Positions 29,913 through 40,600 of a stretch of DNA of 64,000 nucleotides are shown in pieces. The stretch spans positions 1-64,000 of the forward strand of contig JBCBOS010000008.1 of the NCBI GenBank assembly GCA_039821145.1. Reading direction: 5' to 3'. This stretch comes from JBCCSZ01 sp039821145 (GTDB lineage: Bacteria; Bacteroidota; Bacteroidia; Chitinophagales; Saprospiraceae). The notes below the pieces were generated by a model. That model saw only the letters and a list, made by a program, of their open reading frames with translations, was not told the DNA's origin and did no database searches. The stretch's first letter is position 1. Every line of letters starts with the position of its first letter. The translations under genes were made by a program, and so were the position numbers.

Positions 29913-30657
29913 GATTCTGTTTTTGGTGCCTGCCCGATCAATGGAAGGGAGGCCGAGTTAGAAAATCGTTTTTTCGATTACAAATGTTGATAGTGTATAT
30001 AGGTGAAAGCATCCACCAAGGATGCTTTTGGTGCCTATTAGGTAGATGTGTTTAGAGATATGGTGGAGCATTCAACTCCAATGGTGCGGAACAGGAATTG
30101 CTAAAAGTCTAGAGGTATCAAAGCTTTTCCCTGCAAAGATTGTGACAAAAGTGCCACACAGGAAAACCAGTCTTTGAAAGTTTAGAGAATCTTACGTCAG
30201 GATGGTGATTGAGATGCGTTCACACGGAGTACGGCATGTTGCAAGTCTTATCACCTAGGGATAGGAAGCATTGCGTTTTCTCAGTATGTCGTTTTAGAGG
30301 AAGATCAATTTCGTCATAAAAGTAATAAATTATTTACAATTCAATCGTTTCTGCCTCTTTTTTTTATGTGTCGGCCACAAGCCAGAAAGTTGACCAAGAA
30401 CTTGTAGCGCATCTTGCAAGCAATTGCTCACACAATTCACTGTTTCCAAGAGTATTTGCCTTTTTCAAAAAAGAGAAAGACTCAAGTGTTTTGATTCAAG
30501 GGACCAGATGTCAAAGAACATCGATTTGTTGGGCTGTGCTGTTCGGACAGAAGGCCAATAGCCCGCTGTGGGTTATGTGTTTTTTTGAGTGTAACAACCC
30601 AAAACATCTTACGATTTATTGATATACGTGCTTTTGTGTATAAGGTTCGCAAAAAGA
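29913..30657. other. Long intergenic region between two minus-strand units
   Basis: No convincing gene. A short reading frame at 30368-30622 on the plus strand has no family resemblance. Near the gene at 29912 there is a hairpin at 30006-30028. The rest is AT-rich and probably holds the promoter of the type A gene; AACATTTG on the minus strand near 29982-29989 is one mismatch from the -7 consensus. Confidence 0.5.
30006..30028. repeat. Hairpin in leader/promoter region of the type A gene
   Basis: A perfect 9-base stem, AAAGCATCC (30006-30014) with GGATGCTTT (30020-30028), loop ACCAA, 94 bases upstream of the ATG at 29912. A related but shorter AAAGCA/TGCTTT pair lies upstream of the CHU_C gene at about 41533-41549. 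Confidence 0.5.
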
Positions 30658-30690
30658 AGTAAAAAGCGCCTGCATCATTTGCAGGCGCTT
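30658..30690 (-). terminator. Rho-independent terminator of the CHU_C-porP operon
   Basis: A perfect 11-base stem, AAGCGCCTGCA (30664-30674) with TGCAGGCGCTT (30680-30690), a 5-base loop, then a T run on the minus strand. It begins 10 bases after the porP stop codon, so this operon ends without an ompA gene. Confidence 0.85.
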
Positions 30691-30699
30691 CGTACGGAT

Positions 30700-31644
30700 T
30701 TAATAAAAGAATCTGGGGTTGGCCATGTTGATGGTTTCTTTGAACACATCATAACGCACGATGGCTTCCAGACTTCCCACGGTGTGTCTGCTCAATTCAC
30801 CCATCGTAAAGTCATAGGCCAGTCCCACGGCCAGGCGTCCTGCCTGGTACAACAGAATCAGGTCGATGGACTCGCCACCTCCTGCATTTCCAGTCCGGTA
30901 TCCAATACCAGTGGTAATTCGGTTGTCGTAGATGAAACTGGCTACCACTTCTAGGTTGGGTGGTGCATTTTTGACGTACTTGCCCATGAAAGTGGGCTGA
31001 AATTGGAAGCCTCCTCCCAAAGGAAACAAGGCGCCTCCCATCAAGTAAAAGTGGGGCGCCTCCTTGGCAACTCTGATGCCTTCGTCCAAATTGAAACCCA
31101 GCTCATTGCCAAGTACACTGGGGCTTGAGCCTCCCAGATAGAAATTCTTATGGATCAAGTAAAAACCAGCCCCAAAGTTTCCTTTGTAGATGTCGGCATC
31201 TGTATTTTCGAGTATGGATGGATCTCCTGATTCCGTCGTGATCACACTCGGGTCGGTAAAGTCGATGCCGTAGTAGTGCATGCTTCCCTGCACACCCAAG
31301 CGCAAGGAAGTTTCTTCGTTGAACTGTATTTTGTATGAATACGCCATGGCTGCATTCCAGCGGTCCGTAATGCCCAACTGATGATTGGAAATGGTCAGAC
31401 CAAATCCCACCCGGTCTTTCGACAGAGGAGCATTGAAGCTGATCAGCTTAGAGGTAGGGGCACCGTTGTACCCAAACCACTGCTTGCGGTACAACACATG
31501 CACAGATGGCATGCCTCGTACCCCTGCATAGGCTGGATTGTAGTACAGGCGGTTGAACATCGAAAGAGTATATTGACTTTCCTGCTGGGCCAGAGCCGAT
31601 CCGGCCAGCAAGCAAATACCAAAGACGAGGATAATGTTTTTCAT
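30700..31644 (-). CDS. PorP/SprF family type IX secretion membrane protein
   Basis: 314 residues. A signal peptide (MKNIILVFGICLLAGSALAQQ) precedes QYTLSMFNRLYYNPAYAGVRG and YRKQWFGYNGAP; the chain ends MANPRFFY. It lies 44 bases after the stop of the 3,233-residue CHU_C protein, on the same strand, and is followed at once by a strong terminator. This is the only one of the three PorP/SprF genes here without an OmpA gene behind it; it may share the OmpA proteins of the other modules. Outer-membrane beta-barrel; expected to act in export of the upstream CHU_C protein. Confidence 0.92.
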   Translation of the reverse strand: MKNIILVFGICLLAGSALAQQESQYTLSMFNRLYYNPAYAGVRGMPSVHVLYRKQWFGYNGAPTSKLISFNAPLSKDRVGFGLTISNHQLGITDRWNAAMAYSYKIQFNEETSLRLGVQGSMHYYGIDFTDPSVITTESGDPSILENTDADIYKGNFGAGFYLIHKNFYLGGSSPSVLGNELGFNLDEGIRVAKEAPHFYLMGGALFPLGGGFQFQPTFMGKYVKNAPPNLEVVASFIYDNRITTGIGYRTGNAGGGESIDLILLYQAGRLAVGLAYDFTMGELSRHTVGSLEAIVRYDVFKETINMANPRFFY

Positions 31645-31688
31645 GATGCGCGATTTAACGAATTTTCCTGGCTATCAGGTTTTTAGGA

Positions 31689-34600
31689 TTAACGGAATAT
31701 GGTGATGGACCCCCGCTGTGGAGCGGCATTGCGGTCGGCTCGGAAAATGAAGAAGTACGTACCGTCGGGCAGGTCTTTGCCTGGCTCGCCATTGAAGGTG
31801 CCTTCCCAGTTGTTCTCGTACGGCTGCGCCCGGAACACCCGATCGCCCCACTGATTGAAAATGATGAGCTCGTTGTCGGGAAACTCACCTGTCTCTAAGC
31901 ACAGCAATTGCAAGCGGTCGTTGATGTTGTCGTTGTTGGGCGTGATCAAGGTCGGGATGATGCACTCTCCATTGTAGCCTACTTCCAAGGTGACAGTGGC
32001 CGTATCGCAGACCAAATTGTCGCAATCGTAGCAGACGATGTAGCGGAATTGATCCGTGCCAATGAAGTTGTTCATCGGACTGTAGCTGTAGGTGCCATCA
32101 GTATTGAGGACCAGGTTGCCATTGCTGGGGCGTTCCAGTAGACTCACCGTTGGGTTGAGGGCTTGCAAGAGAGTGTCGTTTTCCGTCACATCAAAATTGT
32201 TGAGTCCTTCCCGTGTGTCCAGCGTGTAAACATCATCCACTGCATCAGGTCTTCCCCCCACATTCAGGATGGTCGTCACCGTATCTGTTGTACAAGAATC
32301 GATCATGACCCAGTACTCGAAAGTGTAGGTACCTGGGGCAGTTGGCATGACAAAAATCTCATTGTTGTTGGTCATGACAGGCAGCCCAGCTCCATCTGCG
32401 GGAGAGGCCGTCCAGTTGTATTGGATGACGGAACCCATCGCATTGTTGTAAGGAGTGCCCAAAATGGTACAACCATCGCCGAGGCACAAGACTTCTCCAC
32501 TGCATTCCAATTCTACCTCTGGTGCAGAGATGTTGAGTACATCTACTTCTACCACAGAAGTGGTGGTACAGCCACTGGATGTCGATCCTGTGAGGGTGTA
32601 TGTCCCACTGTTGGAAGCATCGAGATCAGAGAGCGTAATCTCGTCAAACTGTCCAATGACATTGCCTTCCGGATCGGTCCAAACCCAGTTGGACACCATT
32701 GCGGAGCCAGCTGCTTCTTGAGCCGATAAGACCAAAGTGCCATCGCAGACAATCATATTGGCCATCGCCTGGAATAGGGGAATGCCACTGACATTGACCA
32801 CGACACTGGCGGTCCGAGTACAACCCTCTGGTGAGGTATAGGTCAAGGTGTAGGTGCCGCTTTGCTCATCCTGAATGTTGGTGATGATGGGCTGCAAATT
32901 GGTCGACTGGAAATTGTCTGGTCCCGTCCACATCAGGCTGCCATCGTTGGGGGCGTTGTTGATGCCAAACTGGATGTCATCTCCTGCACAAGGCGTTTCA
33001 TTGTCCACAAAAATGCTGAAGACAGGCAAATCTTCTATCGTCAAGTCAAAAGGACAGTTCTTGATGTTGCCCGCCTCGTCCACGAAGGTGTAAACCAGGG
33101 CATTGACACTGCCGAGGTCAAAATTCCCAGACGGGACACTTTGTTGAACCATGGTACAATCGCTCGCATCCAATTCTCGGAAAATCACTTCAAGCGACTC
33201 ACAATTGCCATCTACAGAGACAGATTCTATGATGCTACTCGGGTCAGTGCGCACGGCGCCATCGGCTGTGATGACCACATTTTCTGGACAAACAACACTT
33301 GGCTCGGTCCGATCTTCTACCGTTACGTTGAAGCGACATTCTGTGCTGTTGCCAAATCGGTCCGTTGCCGTACAAACCACTTCTGTTGTGCCCAAGGGAA
33401 AATTGGAGCCTTGCAATGGGCTGCAGTCCACAGAGAAGTTGCTGCAATCATTGAACGTTGGCCCTTCCCAATCGTAGAAGGCCGAACAGCTGAGCGGATC
33501 AGCCTCCAAGGTGACATCGGGAACGCAGTTGATCAATTCTGGTGGATCGTTGTCCGTAATGGTAATTTCAAAGTTGCAGTTGGTCATGTTGCCGCTGTTG
33601 TCCACCGCCACCGCAATGATGGGCAGGGTAATGCCCACGGGGAAGGTATCTCCCGGATTGGCCGAGGTGGTCAGCGATTGCAATTGGCAATTGTCTGTGG
33701 CGCGGATGGCATCCCAGTTGAGCACGGCCCGGCAGTTGCCGATGGGGATGAAACTGAGGTTGGCCGGCGGACATTCAATGACTGGCATTTCTGTATCGTT
33801 CACCGTAATGGTAAATTGACAACTGCTTTCATTGCCCGATCCATCTACGGCGGTGTAGACAACGGTTGTCGTTCCCACAGGGAAAAAGTCGCCAGGATTG
33901 AAATTGCTGGTCAAGCCGTTGAGCTGACAATTGTCTGTAGCAGTAGGTGGAGTCCAGTTGACATTGGCACCACATTGACCACTGTCATTGTCCATGGTCA
34001 AGTCTGTTGGACAGTTGCTGATGACAGGGTTTTGTCGATCTGTAACGGTTACCGTAAAAGTACAGGTCTCACTGGTGCCAAAGCGGCTGGTGACAGTGTA
34101 TTCCACCGTCGTGACACCGAGGTTGAAACGCGTGCCACTGGCATCGTCTACACCGCTGCCCGTCGTGGCCCCACTCAGCTCATAGGTGACGCTGGCAATG
34201 TTGGTACCGCTGGTGAGTAGGATGGGGGCAATGTCTGTGGGAATGCCGACGCAATCGCCATTGGCATCCAAGCCGCGATTGCCCACACAGTCCAGCAGAT
34301 CGGGCAGAGGCCCTGCCTGTACAATGACCGTAAAGTTGCAAGTCGCTGTATTGCCAGAAAGATCAGTCACAGTATAGGTGACAAGGGTGGCACCTTCTTG
34401 GAATTCAGTTCCGCTGGCATCTGTATTGCCACTGCCTGTCGTCGCTCCGCTGAGAGTGTAAGTGACACCCGCCACGCCACAATTGTCGCTGAGGCTGCCA
34501 CTGACGGGAGCAATGTTGTCGATCACAATACTGGTCAAACCAGTATCTGCTGTCATGGCCACGTCGCTTGGACAGACGATGGATGGATTTTCATTGTCCA

Positions 34601-37600
34601 CAACCACAACATCTACCTGACAGCTGGCCTGCTGACCGTCTGCAGAATTCACAGTGTAAACAATGGTACTGGTACCTGTATTGAAGGTCAAGCCACTGGG
34701 GTCGCCATTGCCACTGCCTGTGGTCGCGCCACTGATTTGGTAGGTCAAAGTGGTGGGTGCACAACCTCCCCTGATGCTTGGCTCCAAGTCGTTGACGGTG
34801 GCAAAGCAATTGCCAGGGTTGGTATCATAGGAGTTGTCAACTGCTGGGCAGCTGATGTCCAATGTCTCGGCTGCATTGATGGTAATGGCAAAAATGCAAG
34901 TGTTGCTGTTGCCGCTGAGATCGGAAATTTCGTAGGTAATGATGGTGGCTCCGACGTTGAGTTGGTCGGTCTGCACAAAGCCTCCACCTGTTCCCGTCGT
35001 GGCCCCACTCAGGCTGTAAGTGGTTGCACCGAGGGCACAATTGTCCGACAGCGTGGGCTGCAAGGGCTGTGAGGGATCACATTCGGAAAAGACGGATGCT
35101 GCTGGGCAAGCAATGGTGGGAGCTTCCCGATCTTCCACCGTCACAGTAAAGCTGCAGCTCTCACTCTGTCCATCGACAGTTTGCACGGTGTAAGTTACGT
35201 TGGTCACGCCTTGGTTGAAGGTGCTTCCACTGGCATCATCGCTTCCGCTGCCTGTGGTGGCTCCACTCAAACTGTAGCTGATGGACTGAATGCTGACGGA
35301 TGGCAAATTTTGTGTGACGCCAATGCCAGAGACCACAGCCGTACAAGTGCCAGCATCATTGCCCACTACTTGATCTGTCGGGCAGTCGATCATCAAATCC
35401 GGATTGGTGGTAATGGTCACGGTAAAAGAACAAGTGACCACTCCGGCTCCATTGTCCACGCTGTAGGTGACGGTGGTGACCCCTTCGGAAAAGGTGCTTC
35501 CACTGGCATCATCTGAGCCACTGCCCGTTGTCGCACCACTGAGGGTGTAGGTAATGACGGCTGGACAATTGCTGCTGACTTGAGGAGCAATGTTTTCTAC
35601 CACAGCCGTTGTGCCGCTCAAGGCCTGTACGATGGTGTCGGAAGGACAGCTCAGGCTGGCCAATTCTGTGTTGTTGACCGTTACGGTAAAGCTGCACTGA
35701 CCCACATTGCCATCTCTGTCCTTGGCAAAGAATGTGACCGTTGTCTGGCCCACATTGAAGCTGCTGCCATTGGCACTGATGACACCATTGCCCATGGTCG
35801 CTCCGCTGAGTTCATACCAAACCGAGTCAATTCGACAGTTGTCATTGATGGAAGTCGGTTCCAAACCAGCGTTGATGGCGGCACTGCAAAATCCATTGGC
35901 ATTGTCTGTCACCACATCTGCCGGACAGGTCAATGTTGGCATTTCTGTGTCCCGGACTGTGACGGTGAAAGAACAAACAATTTGGTTGCCATCTACATCC
36001 GTTGCGGTGTAAGTGACCGTGGTGACACCCACGTTGAACAACGTACCGCTGGCTTGGCCAACATCTCCACCGCTGGTGACCCCACTGAGGGTGTAGCCAA
36101 ATTCGGCCACCAAGTTGAGACTGTCAACGATCACAAGGTCGATGTCATTGACAATGGCATTGCAGCCGCCCGCCACTTGATCGACCACCGTATCCGCAGG
36201 GCAGATGATGCCGAAGGGACCATTGACGGTGATGCGGCTGGTACAGCTGCTGGTGTTGCCATTGATGTCGGTTGCTGTGTAAGTCAATAAGGTGGTACCC
36301 AGGTTGAAGGAGCTGCCACTAGCGTCGTTGAGGCCGCTGCCAGTGGTGGCGCCAGATAGTGTATAGATCAGTCGATCCATGCCACAGTTTTCGTTTACGG
36401 TAGGGGTCAAATTATTGACGATGACACTGCTGCTGCCCGGAGGCGCATTCAAGGTGGTATCAGACGGACAAGTCAGAATCGGAGCCGTATTGTCCTCTCT
36501 GCTGATGGTAAATGTACAGCTGCCCGTATTGCCTGCATCGTCTGTGGCAATGAGGGTGACAGTGCTGCTGCCAGGGTCAGAAAGGACGGTGCCCGGACTT
36601 GGGTTTTGTGTAATCTGTGGGCTGTTGTCACAGTTGTCAGAGCTGGTTGCTGCTGCTGTGAAATCGGGGATGCTGTAGTTGCAATTGGCATCGAGATCGA
36701 CGGTCATGTCTGCTGGACAACTGACACTTGGTCCTGTCTGATCGCTCGGGATGACGGAGAACGTACAACTTCCTGTTTGGCCATTTTCGTCTGTCACAGT
36801 CATGGTAACCACAGTGCTACTCGTGATCACGGTTCCTGCCACTGGACTTTGGGTAACGCTTAGGTTGGTGCTGCAATCATCCGAGACGGCTACCAGGTTG
36901 CTGTAATCGAGCAGGCTGTAAGCACAATTGTTGTCAAAGGCTGCTGTTTGGTCTGCCGGGCAAGTGATGCTGGGAGCTTGGTCGGTGGCCACTACTTGGA
37001 AGCTGCAACTGTCGATGTTGCCTGCCTCGTCGAGTGCAATGAGGATGACGGTGGTTGGTCCATTGATGGTCGAACCTGCCTCTGGTCGCTGAATGATTTG
37101 TATGTCTTGGCTGGCCGAGCAATTGTCAGTGGTGGCTGCGCTGTTTGTGAAGTCGATCAGGGTGGCTTCGCAATTGGCATCCAGTCCGATGGTGACATTG
37201 GCCGGGCAGTTGATGGTCGGTGCAATTTCATCTACGGCGATGAGTTGCAAGGTACACTCGCTGCTGTTGCCTTGGCTGTCGGTTGCCCGCAAGGTAACGA
37301 CGGAGCTTCCCGTGACGAAAGTGCCTGCGATGGGGGAGACCTGAGTGATGGTTACAGAACTGCCATCGCAATTGTCTGTCGCAGATGCCAAGCCCACCAA
37401 ATTGGGAACTTGTGCAATGCAAGATGCATCCAACGCCACTGTCTGGTCTGCCGGGCAGTTGATGACTGGCGGCGTAGCATCTACTGGATTGACATTGAAG
37501 GTGCAGCTGTCGCGATTGCCTGCCTGGTCGATGGCGGTCAGGGTCACCACAGTTGGTCCTGTGATGATGGTACCAGCTGCCGGTTGTTGGTTGACACTTG

Positions 37601-40600
37601 ACAATTGTGCGCAAGGACTGTCGACGACAATTTCTGGATCGTTGGTATAATCAGCCAAAGTAAACTGGCAGTTCTGGTCTGCCGTAACCGTTTTATCGGT
37701 TGGACAAGTAATGGACAAGCTTCCATTGACCGTGACATTGACCGTACAACTGCTGCTGCGTCCAGCCTCGTCGGTAGCAGTCAAGGTGACCACCTGTAGA
37801 CCTCCTCCGATGGCAGAGCCAGGAGCCGGACTTTGGCTGACCGTGATGTTTTGCGTACTGCTGCAATTGTCGCTGACCGTTGTCTGAGAGCGGAAGTCAT
37901 CCAATGTATAGGTGCAGGATGTTCCATTGGCATTCACTGTGATGTCGCTGGGACAGGTGATGGATGGCGGCGTAATATCAACAGGTGTCAAACTGAACTC
38001 ACAGCTGTCGGTATTCCCCACCAAATCTGTTGCCACCAACTTGATGGTCAGGGGTGTCGTTCCAGAAATGGCTGTTCCTGCGGGAGGAGATTGGACCACT
38101 GTGATGTCGTTGGCACTGCTGCAATTGTCGCTCAGCCCTGCAGCGGTAAAGGCAGGAACGCTGGCTGTACAATTGTTGTCGAGTTCTATGGTGGTGTTGG
38201 CCGGACAGCTGATGCTGGGAGGCGTGTTGTCCTCGATGAGCACTTTGAAGGAGCAACTGGCGCTGGCTCCGTTGGCGTCGGTAACCGTCAGGGTAACCAC
38301 AGAGGAGTTGGTGAAGCTGGTGCCTGCCGCTGGGTCCTGAGTGACTGTGGTGTTGCCACATCCACCCGTAACAACTGCCAAAGCGGTGTAATCTGCCAGG
38401 GTACCTTCACAGTTTTGATTGCTGGTGGCTGTTTGGTCGGCGGGGCAGGTGATGCTCGGCGGATCATTTTGCAAATCCAAATTGAAACGGCAACTGTCCT
38501 GGTTGCCAGCTTGGTCTGTGGCAATGATGAGAACAGTTGTATCGCCATTGACAATGGTGCCACTGGCTGGAATTTGGGTAAGCATTGGGTTGGCATCACA
38601 ATTGTCCATGGCACTGACACCGCTTGTGAAATCTCCAACGGTGTATTCACAGTTGCTGTCAGATTGGACCGTCATGTCTACGGGGCAGTTGCTCAAGACG
38701 GGCGCTGTACTGTCGGCCACCATGACTTGGAATTCGCAACTGTCGCGATTGCCTGCCTGGTCAACGACCAAGAGGGTGACTGCTGTATTTGCGGTGATGC
38801 TTGTGCCAGGAGCTGGACGTTGGCTGACAGCTGGTGTGCTGTCGCAATTGTCTGAGGTCGCGGCATTGGTATAATCTGGCAAACTCACTTGGCAATTGGC
38901 ATCCAAGGCGATGGTTTGGTCTGCTGGGCAAGTGATGCTTGGTGGCGTATTGTCTTCGACCAGTACATTGAAGGAGCAGCTGGCAGACGTTCCGTTGGCA
39001 TCGGTGACGGTCAGGGTCACGACGGAAGAAGTTGTGAAGGTGGTTCCTGCAGCTGGGGCTTGGGTCACAGTGGTGCTGCCACATCCGCCAGATACAGTTC
39101 CTTGTGCAGTATAGTCCAGCAAAGTTCCCTCACAGTTTTGATTGCCCGTGACGGTTTGGTCTGCCGGGCAGCTGATGCTGAGGGGATCATTTTGCAACGT
39201 CAGGTTGAAGCGGCAGCTGTCTTGGTTGCCTGCTTGGTCCGTGGCAATGAGTAGGACAGTGGTGTCGCGATTGATGATGGTTCCATTGGGTGGCATTTGG
39301 GTCAGAACAGGATTGGCGTTGCAATTGTCTAGGGCATTGACACCAGTCGTGAAGTCTCCAATCGTGTATTCGCAGTTGCTGTCTGTTTGTACTGTCATGT
39401 CTACTGGGCAATTGCTCAGGATGGGCGCCGTGCTGTCGGCCACCATGACTTGGAATTCGCAGCTGTCGCGATTGCCTGCCTGGTCAACCACCACAAGTTT
39501 GACTGCCGTAGCAGCGGTGATGTTCGAACCGGGAGCCGGACTTTGGCTGACCATCGGTGCGCTGTCGCAATTGTCGGAGGTCGTCGCGTTGGTATAATCT
39601 GGTAGACTTACCTGACAGTTGGCATCCAGGGCAAGGGTTTGGTCTGCCGGGCAGCTGATGCTTGGGGGAATGTTGTCTTCCACTAGGACAGTAAATGTAC
39701 AGCTGTCGCGATCGCCCAGATTGTTTTCTGCGACCAACTTGACAGTTGTATTGCTGCTGATCACGGTACTGGCTGGTGGACTTTGGGTTACAGTGGTTGT
39801 TGTGCCGCAGACGTCATTGACGATTGCCTGGCTGGTGTAATCTGGTAAGCTGGCTTCACAATTGGCATCCAGTTGGAGAGTCGTCGGTGTGGGACAACTG
39901 ATGCCAAATGGGGCGGCATTGACGCTCACGCTGCCATCCAGGGTTGCTGTATTTAGGGTAAAGAAATTGGGGCCAGAGGCCAAGGTCTGTGGATAATTGG
40001 TATTGCTGCCCGAGTAAAAAGAGACATCATAAGAATCTCCTAAGTTACAATTTGTCACATCAAAGGAAAGCGTGAACAAAGTATCTCCCGCAGAAACACC
40101 TTGTCCGGAAGGCATGTTGCCACTCCAAACGACGGTCAGGGTATCCTGCAATGGATTTCCTCCATTTGGACCAAGGAACAATGGATCGAATACACTTGTG
40201 ATGCCATTGAAAGACAGATTGCTTCCCTGCCATTGAATGGTAAATTGAAGGGCTGTCAGGCTGGCATCCTCCAAGATGACAATGGGAACGCTGATGGGAC
40301 CAGTAGGGCAACATTGGAGGGAAAGATCGGCGATGTCCAAGGTCACATTTCCCTGCGGCCCTGCTTCCTGTACGATGACATTGAAACTACAATCAGTTGT
40401 ATTTCCCACCGCATCTGTAACAGTGTAACTCACCAAGGTCGTTCCGAGATTGAAGGTTGCTCCGTTGGCATTTCCACTGACCGGACTGGAGGTGGTGGTG
40501 GCCATACTCAAGGTGTAGCTGAGACTTTCTCCTGGGCAGTTGTCATCAAAGGTTGGAACGAGTGCCGGGTCTGTTACCACGGTGCTGCTCGTGCCAGCGG

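Noticed and set aside
30368..30622. 84-codon gene in the intergenic region before the PorP terminator
   Set aside because: No recognisable features; it runs into the region just ahead of the terminator of the opposite-strand operon.
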